NCBI GenBank assembly: GCA_025358055.1
Contig: JANYKV010000183.1
Span: 1-37,896, forward strand
DNA: 37,896 nt
From: Gemmatimonadota bacterium
Lineage (GTDB): Bacteria > Gemmatimonadota > Gemmatimonadetes > Gemmatimonadales > GWC2-71-9
Direction: 5' to 3'
Both the position numbers and the translations under genes were made by a program. Under the pieces are notes generated by a model. That model saw only the letters and a list, made by a program, of their open reading frames with translations. It made no database searches and was not told the origin of the DNA. Positions 16,982 to 25,615 of this stretch are shown here, one piece after another (the stretch's first letter is position 1; every line of letters begins with the position of its first letter).

Positions 16982-19447
16982 TCAAGGAACTTCGTCCTCG
17001 TCAAGCGGCCAATTGGTGTTCGTTCCGATCGGACTTCCCGGGGGCGCCACCCGCGGTTCGATCCGCTTGAGCGGGTCGTAGTCCCGGGTAAGATACTTCT
17101 GAATGTCCGCTGCGATGAGGCCCCGATGGGCGCGCTCGGCTGGAGGGAGGCCGGGAAGCCCGCGATTCATCCGGTCGCGCAGCTCAGTGAGCTTCAGGGT
17201 TGTGACCGCGCGCACCTGGCTCGTCTCCGCCTCGTTTGCCAATGCCAACAGCCGATCGGCCACCGTGCGCTGTACGGTGCGAGCGACCTCGGCATAGTAC
17301 TGGTCCGTCGGCGGGGCACTAAAGGTCAAATTCACCACACGATCGATGACGCTCTCCAGTCCGGGTAGGTTCGGATCGAGGGCGTGCTGCTGGACCAGGC
17401 GGGCCGCCCGCTCCGTCTGCAGCACAAAGGACAGCGTGAGGTCGGCTGCCGCTCCGGCTGGCGAGAGCGCGTCGAAGTTCATCCAAGTGTGTTTAGTGAA
17501 CAGCTCCCGATGCGGCTCATACAGGTTCGGCCGCGGCGGAATTTTGTCCAGTAAGTTTCGTGGGATCGCCAAGACCTCGGGTTGAAGCGTTGCAAGGACG
17601 GCGCGCAATGCCCGCTCTTGTGCCACCGCGGGCACGGCGCGCACCGGGCGCTGCCCATCGCCGCGCAACGCATAGGTGTACTCCTGCCCGCCGATCACCT
17701 TCGACGCCGCCTCCACCTGGTAGCGATGATGGAGGTACAACGGCACTAATGCTTCTTCCATCGTCGCGAGTGGCATCTCCGTCCGAATGGCGTTCTCGCC
17801 GAACCGGCTCAACGCGGCTTTTCGAACGGCCATCATCCGCTCGAGTTCCACCGCGGCATCGGCGCCGTTGTCCCAGAGATGGGTTCGCGGGTGAGAACTT
17901 CCCGCGGGTCGAGCATCTTGGTCGGTGAGGAAATCGAGGCCCTTGGCGCGGGCGTCGCTCAAGAGTTTTTGCAGCGCGGCGTGCTCGGCCGTGCCGGATG
18001 GGAAGTCCTGATAGCCGTACTTGATGGCCTCTTTGTCCCAAGCGCCGATGCCGACGGCATAGACGTCGGAGAGATCCACCGACCCATCCGACGCGAGTTT
18101 GACCACCGGAGGCGGATAGTCCATAACGGAGGTTCGGCCCTCAGCGCTCGAGATGTAGTTGTGTTCCAGGCCCAGCGTGTGCCCCACTTCGTGCGCCGAA
18201 AGTTGCCGAAGCCTCGCCAACGCCATCGCTTGGAGTTCCGGAGCCGGCTCGTCTCCGTGCACAAAGGGAGACCGAAGTCCCTGGGCGAGCAGGTAATCTT
18301 GCCGTACCCGGAGTGAGCCAAGGGTGACGTGCCCTTGGATGATTTCGCCGGTTCGGGGGTCCGAGATGGTGGCACCGTAGCTCCAGCCTCGGGTGAACCG
18401 GTGCACCCACTGGATCACGTTATAGCGAACGTCCATTGGATCGGCGTCTTCCGGCATCAGCTCCACCTGAAACGCGTTCCGGTATCCCGCCGCCTCGTAC
18501 GCTTGGTTCCACCATCGAGCCCCGTCCATCAAGGCACTTCGGATTGGCTCGGGCGTGCCGCGGTCGAGGTAGTAGACGATCGGCTTGATCGCATCGCTCA
18601 CCGCCGCGGCCGGATCGACCTTCTTGAGGCGGTGCCGGCTGATGAACCGTTGTTCCAACGGGCTGCCAATCGGCGTCGCGAGGTCGGCGTAGCTGATGCC
18701 GAAATACCCCGCGCGCGGATCATTGGCGCGGGGTGTGTAGCCGGGTTCGGGCAGCGCCACGAAAGATTGATGCTCTCGGACCGTCACCGCCTGCGGCGTC
18801 GGAGTCACTTCGCTCAACCAGCGGCCCGGGTTGTCACCGACGAACGTCAGTGTAGCTTCGATTTCCGTGTTGCGGGGGAAGCCTCGGGTGCGGTCGAGGA
18901 ACATGGCGCTCCGAGACTCATCCAGCCGAAAATCGCCTTGTCGCGTCCGACGGAGCGCGCCCACCACATTGTGCACGTCGCGGAGGGAGAAATCCGTGGC
19001 ATCGACCAGGAGTTTCCCACCCGATTCCGCGTCGATCTTGAACCCCCACAGGATGGACGTCGCGAAGGACTCACGGACCGCCTTCTGTTCATACGTGTCT
19101 TTGGATTGGGCGCGGAATTCGTAGTTCGGTTGGACCATGAGCAGCTTCGGACCGACGCGATGGAAGCTCACGATCCGCGACCCACTCAGCTGGCCGCGGT
19201 CCAACCCGATGTCGTTGGACCCAACGCCGGCCGGGAGGGACGTGACGTAGAGCAGTTCCTCATCGAGGCGGCTGATCTCGAGCAACAAGCGGCCCGAGCT
19301 GGGATTCCAGTACATGGGAATGAAGCCGTCGATCCGGTTAAAGCCTTTGGTCTTTTCCTCGATCGTCGGCTTGGCGTCCTGAGCCGCGGCAGCCCTCACG
19401 ATGAAGGGTGCGGAGACAACGGAGAGCACGGCGAGTCGTTTCCACAT
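16982..19447 (-). CDS. Exported zinc-dependent metalloprotease (DUF5117/DUF4953-type)
   Basis: An 821-residue protein with a signal peptide (to about residue 22, RAAAAQD). The zinc site is the extended motif H419-E-V-G-H423-T-L-G-L-E-H429-N, followed by a SVMDYPPP Met-turn as in metzincins. The N-terminal section (KPTIEEKTKGFNRIDGFIPMYW) and central section match the DUF5118/DUF5117 layout found in large secreted peptidases of Bacteroidota and Gemmatimonadota. The substrate is probably extracellular protein or peptide. It is the first of five minus-strand genes down to 11217 with small gaps, and is divergent from a DUF6188-like gene. ATG 19447 has CGGAG about ten bases upstream. Confidence 0.9.
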   Translation of the reverse strand: MWKRLAVLSVVSAPFIVRAAAAQDAKPTIEEKTKGFNRIDGFIPMYWNPSSGRLLLEISRLDEELLYVTSLPAGVGSNDIGLDRGQLSGSRIVSFHRVGPKLLMVQPNYEFRAQSKDTYEQKAVRESFATSILWGFKIDAESGGKLLVDATDFSLRDVHNVVGALRRTRQGDFRLDESRSAMFLDRTRGFPRNTEIEATLTFVGDNPGRWLSEVTPTPQAVTVREHQSFVALPEPGYTPRANDPRAGYFGISYADLATPIGSPLEQRFISRHRLKKVDPAAAVSDAIKPIVYYLDRGTPEPIRSALMDGARWWNQAYEAAGYRNAFQVELMPEDADPMDVRYNVIQWVHRFTRGWSYGATISDPRTGEIIQGHVTLGSLRVRQDYLLAQGLRSPFVHGDEPAPELQAMALARLRQLSAHEVGHTLGLEHNYISSAEGRTSVMDYPPPVVKLASDGSVDLSDVYAVGIGAWDKEAIKYGYQDFPSGTAEHAALQKLLSDARAKGLDFLTDQDARPAGSSHPRTHLWDNGADAAVELERMMAVRKAALSRFGENAIRTEMPLATMEEALVPLYLHHRYQVEAASKVIGGQEYTYALRGDGQRPVRAVPAVAQERALRAVLATLQPEVLAIPRNLLDKIPPRPNLYEPHRELFTKHTWMNFDALSPAGAAADLTLSFVLQTERAARLVQQHALDPNLPGLESVIDRVVNLTFSAPPTDQYYAEVARTVQRTVADRLLALANEAETSQVRAVTTLKLTELRDRMNRGLPGLPPAERAHRGLIAADIQKYLTRDYDPLKRIEPRVAPPGSPIGTNTNWPLDEDEVP

Positions 19448-19559
19448 TTAGTATGACTCCGGCGGAAGGAAGCGTCGGATAGAAGATCGCCGGGGGCACT
19501 CATCTCTGGAAGGCCACTCCGTGCGGCCGGTACGGGTTTAGCTCTCGCCGCCGTGAGTC

Positions 19560-19570
19560 GATAAATTATC
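19560..19570. promoter_or_regulatory. AT-rich palindrome in divergent promoter region
   Basis: GATAAATTATC (arms GATAA and TTATC around one A) is the only clearly AT-rich stretch in the 187-bp region between the divergent metalloprotease and DUF6188-like genes. It could be a protein-binding site or a -10-type region. Nothing else recognisable is seen in the interval. Confidence 0.3.
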
Positions 19571-19634
19571 ATTCGATGGTCCTGCCCGGCACCGTTCCCT
19601 GCCCGGGTCCTTGCACCTAGTCGCCGAGCGGTGA

Positions 19635-20051
19635 ATGAGCGCGAAACTGAATCATTCAGAATTCGAGCATGCCTGGGAACTCGAGGGCCACCGGGTGACC
19701 CAACTCGCGATCGACCCGCACTCGGTGCGCCTCCTGACCTGGTCGCTCCAGGCCTCGGCAGAGCTTCGACTTGGGGTGGGGTTTGACTTCACGGAAATCG
19801 ATGGGGTCGTGCATCGAGTGGTTCCGGACGAACCGGAGACCATCGCGCCCCTCCTCACTCTCATCAACCGGTCGATCCTCAGCTTGCGAGTGACCCGGCC
19901 GGGATATCTCCACGCCTCCTTCGCCGACGGGTCGTCGCTCGTGATTGGGCCGGACCGAAAAGTGGAGGCGTGGGAGGTCAGTGGCGCGGGGGCGTTGGAG
20001 GGGATGCGGTATCTGTGCGCGCCGGGCGGCAGTGTGCCGTGGGAGTTATGA
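19635..20051 (+). CDS. DUF6188-like small cytoplasmic protein
   Basis: 138 residues with no signal peptide or membrane segment. The pattern of WELEGHRVTQLAID at the start, a central pair of strands (LHASFADGSSLVIGPDRKVEAWEV) and a terminal MRYLCAPGGSVPWEL fits DUF6188, a small all-beta family of unknown function. The ATG at 19635 has only a weak GCGGTGA upstream. The gene is divergent from the metalloprotease and is followed directly by a purine tract and a truncated Uma2 gene. No function can be assigned from context. Confidence 0.7.
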   Translation: MSAKLNHSEFEHAWELEGHRVTQLAIDPHSVRLLTWSLQASAELRLGVGFDFTEIDGVVHRVVPDEPETIAPLLTLINRSILSLRVTRPGYLHASFADGSSLVIGPDRKVEAWEVSGAGALEGMRYLCAPGGSVPWEL

Positions 20052-20140
20052 TAACAGCCGGAGAAAAGGGAAAAGGGAAAAGAAAGGCTCCTCCTTCTGT
20101 CATTGCGAGATCCCCGAAGGCGGTCGAAGCCATCTCTATC
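20052..20140 (+). repeat. Purine tract plus left half of TGTCATTGCGAG element
   Basis: Directly after the TGA stop come GAGAAAAGGGAAAAGGG and AAAAGAAAGG (20060-20087), then TGTCATTGCGAG followed by CGAAGGCGGTCGAAGCC (20098 onward). The second part matches the left arm of the hairpin element at 28060-28158, but the right arm is absent here. A further purine-rich tract of CGCAAGGACGCGAAGA type (20253-20283) leads into the Uma2 remnant. Confidence 0.6.
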
Positions 20141-20284
20141 AGCTCCATGTGCGATGCAGGCATAGACTACTTCGTCGGCCGTGCGGGCCATCACCGCCAG
20201 GACAGAAGTCGTCAGCCGCGGCTTGAGCCCCTAGGAACCGCACCAGCACCTTACCGCAAGGACGCGAAGAGCGCGAAGGAATAT

Positions 20285-20587
20285 GACCGCAGCCGACGCG
20301 ACCAGGTCCCGAGGGCGTTCATTCCGTGCGCTCCCGACCTCGCGATCGAGATCCTCTCTCCCGAAGCGCGCAGGACCCAAATCGCGGAAAAAGTGGCGGA
20401 CTATCTTGCTGCCGGGACCAGGTTGGTATGGATCGTGGATCCGGAGGAGCGGCAGGGTTTCGTCCATCATCCCAACCGCCCCCCATTGGTGGTGGCGGGC
20501 CGAGGCTCGCTCGACGGGCAGGACGTGCTCCCTGGATTTCGGTGCGCAGTCGCGGAGCTTTTGGATGCCTCTGCCCCTCGCGGCTAA
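20285..20587 (+). pseudogene. 5'-truncated Uma2-family (DUF820, PD-D/ExK nuclease-like) remnant
   Basis: About 100 codons match the C-terminal half of Uma2 proteins: VPRAFIPCAPDLAIEILSP, then IAEKVADYLAAGTRLVWIVD, and the usual PGFRCAVAELL near the end. The N-terminal half, with the YELIDGEL segment, is missing. In its place are extragenic repeats whose translation has no Uma2 character, and no credible start or ribosome-binding site exists. The catalytic PD...E-x-L core survives only in part. An intact Uma2 gene lies at 28344-28916 and another broken copy at 27710-27965. Confidence 0.75.
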
Positions 20588-20594
20588 GAGCCGC
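20580..20594. repeat. Hairpin GCGGCTAAGAGCCGC at the Uma2 remnant stop
   Basis: A perfect six-bp stem (GCGGCT/AGCCGC) with a three-base loop overlaps the TAA stop of the Uma2 remnant. It belongs to the short variable-stem hairpin family. There is no T-run downstream, so it is not a classical terminator. The remaining bases to 20766 show nothing else recognisable except the ribosome-binding region of the next gene. Confidence 0.55.
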
Positions 20595-20766
20595 ATCCAT
20601 CTTTAGCACCGCGATGCAATGCTCGGAATGAGGGCCAGATTGAAAGCGCTTGGACCCGCCGCGTGAACCCGAGTGGACACCCCCCGCCCCGCCCCGTAGC
20701 TTGGGTGGGCGAAGAACATCCCCTTCCAATTTGTCACGCGATTTCAACACCAGAACCGAGGTAGGC

Positions 20767-22101
20767 ATGGATGCGCTCGTCCGGCGGACCGTCCTGGACA
20801 CACTTGTCCTGGCCGCAGCCACGGCCACGTCGGTTGCGCACGCGCAGGCGACTCCCCCTTCCCCACCCACCGTCATCATCGTCAAGGCCGCGCATCTCAT
20901 CGACGGCCGAGGCGGGGCGCCACTCTCGCCGGGAATGGTACGCGTCGAAGGCGAGCGCATCGTTGCGGTGGCTGCATCCCTCCCCGTGCCGGCGGGGGCG
21001 AAGGTCATCGACCTCGGCGACGCCACACTTCTCCCCGGGCTGATCGACCTGCACACGCACCTGACGGGTGCGCGCAACGTGCACTGGGAGGACGCGCTCA
21101 CGCGCACGACGCCTGGGCATGACGCGTTGTGGGGTGCGCGGAACGCGCTCGTCACACTTCGGGCCGGGTTCACGACGGTGTGCGACATGGGGCCTACCTG
21201 GCCCTTTGTGGACGTGGATTTGCGCGACGCGATCAACGCCGGCGCAGTGCTGGGCCCGCGTATGATGGTCGCGGGCAACTACGTCTCGGCCACCGGCGGG
21301 GCCGGTGATGCCCGGCAGTTCTCGATCTACGTCGACGTGCCTCTCGTGAAGAACCTGGCCGACGGGCCCGAAGAGATTACCAAGGCGGTCCGCACGAACT
21401 TCAAGAACGGCGCCGACTTCATCAAGATCCTCTCCACCGGTGCCGTCCTCTCCAAGGGCATTCCCCCTGGGGCACAACAGTACTCCGAGGCGGAAATCCA
21501 GGCGGCGGTCACCGAGGCCGGCCGGTGGGGACGACAGGTTGCTTCACACGCTCACGGGGCCGGCGGCATCATCGCGTCGATCAAGGCCGGCGTGCGTACG
21601 GTGGACCACGGCTCGTATCTGAACGACGAAGCCATCGAACTCCTCAAGGCGTCCAACCGCCGCACATTCTACGTGCCGACGCTTTACACGGCCGTTGCCG
21701 TTGAGCAGGAAGGCGCCGCCAACGGTATTCCGGCCGCCGAGCGCGAACGGAACCGTCAGATCAAGGACGCTGAGTATGGTGGATTCAAGCGGGCTCTCGC
21801 CGCCGGCATCCCGATCGGCTTCGCCACCGACGCCGTGGTGATCGAGCATGGCGAGAACGCCAAGGAGTGCGCCGTACGCGGCCAGCTCGGCGAGGCGCCG
21901 ATGGCCTGCATCGTCGCGGCCACGAGCCTCGACGCCGAGATTATGGGGTGGAGCGATCGGGTGGGGAGCGTGGAGGCGGGCAAGTACGCGGACCTCATCG
22001 CCGTGCCGGGCGACCCGCTGCGCGACATAACGCAACTGCAAAAGGTCGGATTCGTAATGAAGGGGGGGGCGGTGGTGCGCGAGGAGTTGGCGAGGAGATA
22101 A
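20767..22101 (+). CDS. Exported amidohydrolase (prolidase/imidazolonepropionase-like)
   Basis: 444 residues from ATG 20767, just after GAGGTAGG; earlier in-frame starts give a leader without signal-peptide character. The signal peptide ends SVAHAQ. The metal motif is H96-T-H98 in LLPGLIDLHTHLTG. A lysine in DFIKILSTGA is in the position of the carboxylated metal-bridging lysine, histidines follow in SHAHGAGG and TVDHGSYL, and the catalytic aspartate is in GFATDAVV. The C-terminus GKYADLIAVPGDPLRDI closes the beta-sandwich. Relatives hydrolyse Xaa-Pro dipeptides or N-acyl amino acids. It is only distantly similar to the tandem amidohydrolases at 11-14 kb. It is convergent with the propeller gene that follows. 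Confidence 0.9.
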   Translation: MDALVRRTVLDTLVLAAATATSVAHAQATPPSPPTVIIVKAAHLIDGRGGAPLSPGMVRVEGERIVAVAASLPVPAGAKVIDLGDATLLPGLIDLHTHLTGARNVHWEDALTRTTPGHDALWGARNALVTLRAGFTTVCDMGPTWPFVDVDLRDAINAGAVLGPRMMVAGNYVSATGGAGDARQFSIYVDVPLVKNLADGPEEITKAVRTNFKNGADFIKILSTGAVLSKGIPPGAQQYSEAEIQAAVTEAGRWGRQVASHAHGAGGIIASIKAGVRTVDHGSYLNDEAIELLKASNRRTFYVPTLYTAVAVEQEGAANGIPAAERERNRQIKDAEYGGFKRALAAGIPIGFATDAVVIEHGENAKECAVRGQLGEAPMACIVAATSLDAEIMGWSDRVGSVEAGKYADLIAVPGDPLRDITQLQKVGFVMKGGAVVREELARR

Positions 22102-22140
22102 GAGGGGAAGGGGAAAAGGAGACAGGGGAAGGGAAAAGGC
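22102..22140 (+). repeat. Purine tract directly after the amidohydrolase stop
   Basis: GAGGGGAAGGGGAAAAGGAG and a second AGGGGAAGGGAAAAGG follow the TAA stop and fill most of the 52-bp gap to the convergent gene. The same kind of tract is seen after the stops at 1971 and 20051. No stem-loop terminator is visible here. Confidence 0.6.
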
Positions 22141-22153
22141 GAGTCGGCCTCGG

Positions 22154-23284
22154 CTATTTATCCGAACGAGGCGGCTCGCTCCGCCAGAAGTCGATGCCAC
22201 CGGCCTGCGCGCCGAGATCGACGCTTGCCACCTTGGACAACTTGGTGAGGTCGATGACATCCATCGTACCCGGCTGGTCGCCGGAGCCTTCAATTGAGAT
22301 GAACGCGTATCGATCGTCGTCCGCGATGGCGACTCCGTGTACCACTTTGCGGGTCGTCGGAATCCGCGCCAGCTCCCGTCCGCTCGCTCGGTCGAACACG
22401 GAAACACTTTGGTCTCGCTTGTTCGTCGCCACCAAGCGCGATCCATCGTGGGTGAGGGCGAGATTGTAAACACCAGGACCGGCCGGAATGCGCCTGACGA
22501 GGCTCCATGTCGTGCCGTCGATTTCGACGATCTCGCTCGACTTGTTGCAGGCAACCCAAACCCGGGCGCCGTCCGCCGAGGGTTGGGCCCAGGTCGGTTG
22601 GCAGGTAGTGTCGCCCGGCTTGGGGGGCTCCATCCCATGGCCGCCGGAATCGTGCTTTCCGGCGAGCGACGCGGCAACCGGACCGGTCAGACCCATCTCC
22701 CGGCCCGCCGTGAGGACAAAATGCCGGGACACGTTCATGGCGCGCGTATCGATCTCGACTAGGGCCTCGTCCATCATGCAGGTCGAGTAGTGCTTGGCGC
22801 CATCCCGCGTTAGGCGCGAGCCGTGCGGCATGGTGCAGGTCTCGATCCGGGCGATCTCGACCATCTCGTCCGCGGCAACCACCGATACGCTCGAGGGAAT
22901 CCGGTCACCGTGGAGGTTGAAGTTGGCGACGTAGACGTAGTATCCGTCGGGCGACACCTGAACGGTGGCCGGAAAGTTCCCCAGGATAACCCTCCCTTCG
23001 AGAGAATCATTCGTCGCGGCGTACTTCTGCAGAAATCCGAAGGGCACTCCGTGAGCTGTGGTGACGAAATAGTGACGGCCGTCCGGTGAGAGGCTCACAC
23101 CGTGGGGGCCGGCGATTTCGTTCCGGAGCCAACCGACGTATTTCGTGCGTTCGACTCTGATGCCGCCGGGACCAAACCGCACAATGGCCACCTGATCGGT
23201 GGATTCCGACGCCACCAAGACGAGGTAGTCGCGAGTTGGCGGATCCGGTACTCCGGCGAGCGCCACGAGAGCGGCAAGGATCAT
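22154..23284 (-). CDS. YncE/YVTN-type beta-propeller protein
   Basis: A 376-residue exported propeller. Seven-blade style repeats are visible: GVSLSPDGRHYFVTTAHG, VQVSPDGYYVYVANFN, SRLTRDGAKHYSTC, PSADGARVWVACN, LALTHDGSRLVATNK and VAIADDDRYAFISIEG. The first 12 residues are hydrophobic (MILAALVALAGV), so a short signal peptide is possible. Cysteines in TCMMDEAL and TCQPTW may pair or bind metal. Its ATG at 23284 overlaps the TGA stop of the upstream gene (ATGA), so translation is coupled and I prefer this start over upstream ones. Propellers of this kind bind ligands or partners; no catalytic function is apparent. Confidence 0.82.
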   Translation of the reverse strand: MILAALVALAGVPDPPTRDYLVLVASESTDQVAIVRFGPGGIRVERTKYVGWLRNEIAGPHGVSLSPDGRHYFVTTAHGVPFGFLQKYAATNDSLEGRVILGNFPATVQVSPDGYYVYVANFNLHGDRIPSSVSVVAADEMVEIARIETCTMPHGSRLTRDGAKHYSTCMMDEALVEIDTRAMNVSRHFVLTAGREMGLTGPVAASLAGKHDSGGHGMEPPKPGDTTCQPTWAQPSADGARVWVACNKSSEIVEIDGTTWSLVRRIPAGPGVYNLALTHDGSRLVATNKRDQSVSVFDRASGRELARIPTTRKVVHGVAIADDDRYAFISIEGSGDQPGTMDVIDLTKLSKVASVDLGAQAGGIDFWRSEPPRSDK

Positions 23285-25308
23285 GGAATCGCCGGCCGAG
23301 CGTCGCCGATCCGAATAATGAACAAGCCGCTGTTGATGTCGGGTACGAAGGCCAGTCCGTTCTTGACCACCACACCCCAGGTGTACGCGGCATTCGGCTT
23401 CCAACCTTTGGGGCTGACCGGGTTCACATGGCTGATCTCGCGGTCCTGAGCCCGGAGGTCGCCCTTGAGTTCACCCGAGATGTCGAAGGCACGAAACCCG
23501 GCGTTCGCCGCGCCCATATAGAGCGTGTCGCCCACCACCCACACATTGTGAACCCCGCCATTTTCGGGGTCGTACCACGCAACAGACTTCGGATGGAAGA
23601 TGTCGGAAACGTCGATCACCTGCAGGCCACCCCACGCGCGATCGGGGATCAGCGGCTGGCCCTGCCCCGGTAACGGGATGATCTCGTCGCCAATGAAGAC
23701 GTAGTTCTTGTGACGCCAGGCGGTATGCGTCCCACCGATGACGGTGGCGCCTCCCGCCTCGGCAAGCCGGCGGCGGGCCACGAGGTCGTATTTGAATTGG
23801 GAGACAAATTGTGGGTCGGAGGGCGACCCGCCCTTGATCCCGTTACCCACGTCGAGGATGACCAGCCCATCGTTGAGGTAGCTGGCGTACAGCAGTCCAT
23901 CCTTGACATCAATGTCATGGAGATAGCGGCCGGTTTCGGTTCGGGGGACTTGCCAGGTGGCTACCAGCTTGGGGTGCGCCGGGTCGTCGATATTGGCGAT
24001 CACAAGCCGGCCGCTACCGTCGTCGGTGAGGTAGACGAAACGCCCGTACTTGGCCTGAGTGTTGATGAACGCGGAATGCACGCCGGAGGTGACGGGATCG
24101 GTGAACTCGGCTGCAAACTTGGGGTGGAGGGGATCGTCGATCGTGAACAGCGCGATGCCGTTCTTCCGGTTGTCCGCCCCTTCCCGGGTGATGACCAGCA
24201 CTTTGCCGTCTTCCGAAGCCATGACATCGTTGATGACCCGCGCGTTGACCACGACCGAATCGACGATCATCGGAGAGGCCGGGTTGCCGACATCGATGGT
24301 GTAGACCTTACCACCGTCGAGAGTGCCGAGATAGGCGACGGTGCCGTTGGGGTGGAGCCACACCTCGCTGGTTTGGTATTTATTCAGGATCAACGACCCG
24401 ACGATAGAGGCCGGGCGGCGAACATCCCGCGGGCGGACCGTGACCCTTGCGGTGGCGCTCTTCGGACCCAAAAGCGCGGTGACTGAATACGTCCCGGGCT
24501 GATACGCGACAAATCCACCGTCAGTGCCGATTTGGCCCTCGCCAGGCGCAAACATCCACGTCGGCGTGAGCCCGGCCACTTCCCCGCCGCCCGCGTCGAC
24601 AACGGTGAGGCCGAAGCACACGACGTCGCCGGTCCGCACCGAGGGGGTGGTTGGGGCAATGGTCACGGAACGCAGGTTGGCGGGCACCACCTCGACACTG
24701 AGAGGCTCGCGAGCGTTGCCGGACGCCGCGGTGATCACAGCACGTCCCGGAGCGACCCCCACCAGGTTACCGTCTGGTGAGATGCGGGCGACGGCGGGCG
24801 CCGAGCTCCTCCAGGCGATCAGGTCCCCCGCGCGGAGGTCGTTCCGGGCCGATCGGACGGACGGGTGCAGCAGGAGCGATTGACCGGCCAGCAGCCGAAC
24901 GGGTGCCGGGTCGAGCGAAATGGTAGCGGCGGGACCAGGGCGAATCGGGATACTAACCAGAGTGATGACCGGCTTCTGTCCGGGAACGATCGCGGTCACC
25001 GCGACAACCAAGGTGCCTGGCGCCCCCGCAGTGACGATCCCCTTCTCATCCACACCGCCCTCGAAGATGCAACAGGTGCGTTGAAAGCGAATGGTGACTC
25101 CAGACACCACACGGCCCGCGGAGTCGACCGCTTGGGCCGCGAGCTGCAGCGGCTCGCCGATGATCGCCACTGGTGACGCCGGTGTGACCACAACCCGGGC
25201 GACCGACGATTGCCAGGCCGCGAGGAGAGTCGGTAACGCGACGAGGCCAGTCACCGCGTGACGAGACGCAGTCCTGAGGCGCACGATCAATGGTCTCATA
25301 CGACTCAT
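23281..25308 (-). CDS. Exported Ig-like plus LVIVD-repeat propeller protein
   Basis: 675 residues from ATG 25308 with AGGAGG six bases upstream. The N-terminal 30-40 residues are a signal or anchor segment. Residues of about 45-330 hold three or so bacterial Ig-like domains (VSGVTIRFQR, AWRSSAPAVARISPDGNLVG, GTYSVTALLG). The rest is an LVIVD propeller with repeats such as VYTIDVGNPASPMIVDSV, LFTIDDPLHPKFAAEF, VIANIDDPAHPKLVATW and VIDVSDIFHPKSVAWY. LVIVD proteins are bacterial and archaeal surface or periplasmic proteins of unknown function. It overlaps the following propeller gene by four bases, suggesting that the two products act together. Confidence 0.88.
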   Translation of the reverse strand: MSRMRPLIVRLRTASRHAVTGLVALPTLLAAWQSSVARVVVTPASPVAIIGEPLQLAAQAVDSAGRVVSGVTIRFQRTCCIFEGGVDEKGIVTAGAPGTLVVAVTAIVPGQKPVITLVSIPIRPGPAATISLDPAPVRLLAGQSLLLHPSVRSARNDLRAGDLIAWRSSAPAVARISPDGNLVGVAPGRAVITAASGNAREPLSVEVVPANLRSVTIAPTTPSVRTGDVVCFGLTVVDAGGGEVAGLTPTWMFAPGEGQIGTDGGFVAYQPGTYSVTALLGPKSATARVTVRPRDVRRPASIVGSLILNKYQTSEVWLHPNGTVAYLGTLDGGKVYTIDVGNPASPMIVDSVVVNARVINDVMASEDGKVLVITREGADNRKNGIALFTIDDPLHPKFAAEFTDPVTSGVHSAFINTQAKYGRFVYLTDDGSGRLVIANIDDPAHPKLVATWQVPRTETGRYLHDIDVKDGLLYASYLNDGLVILDVGNGIKGGSPSDPQFVSQFKYDLVARRRLAEAGGATVIGGTHTAWRHKNYVFIGDEIIPLPGQGQPLIPDRAWGGLQVIDVSDIFHPKSVAWYDPENGGVHNVWVVGDTLYMGAANAGFRAFDISGELKGDLRAQDREISHVNPVSPKGWKPNAAYTWGVVVKNGLAFVPDINSGLFIIRIGDARPAIP

Positions 25309-25396
25309 GCCGCCTCCTACCCGCTGGTTCAACGTGACGATTCGGAATCTTTCGACCGCTGTTTTCGGAATGTAGTTGTCTCGGTAGGCTCGGGAA

Positions 25397-25460
25397 GGGG
25401 GGAGTTAGGGGGGAGTTAGGGGGGAGAAAAGGGAAAGGGGAACCGGGAAAGGGGAACCGG
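25397..25460 (+). repeat. G-rich tandem array with quadruplex-forming potential
   Basis: Three copies of an 11-bp unit (GGGGGGAGTTA, with the last copy changed to AGAAAA) are followed by two copies of GGGAAAGGGGAACC. Seven runs of three or more G occur within 60 bases, separated by three to six bases, which meets the usual G-quadruplex pattern. It lies in the 307-bp region between the divergent LVIVD gene and the exported repeat protein. The part of that interval nearer the LVIVD gene (25309-25396) shows nothing recognisable. Confidence 0.75.
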
Positions 25461-25471
25461 CGGTCCCTGCT

Positions 25472-25585
25472 CGCGGCCGAGGCCGCGACGCGCCGCCACC
25501 GCCCTCTAGCGATTTCTCAGGCCAGGGGTACATTGCTCGCCAGCAAGCGTCCGCTTGCATACCGACCCCACAGCTCCGATGGAGC
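25472..25585. repeat. Short hairpin cluster upstream of the exported repeat protein
   Basis: Perfect hairpins CGCGGCCGAGGCCGCG (25472-25487), GCAAGCGTCCGCTTGC (25543-25558) and GCTCCGATGGAGC (25573-25585) lie in the 140 bases before the AAGGAGG of the next gene. As in the other clusters, stems differ and loops are short. Two of them could be in the 5' untranslated leader. Confidence 0.65.
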
Positions 25586-25615
25586 GCCCACTCGATGTCC
25601 CGGCAAGGAGGCACT

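Noticed and set aside
18329..19456. 375-codon open frame on the plus strand
   Set aside because: It is a shadow of the metalloprotease, whose HExxHxxGxxH motif is on the other strand.
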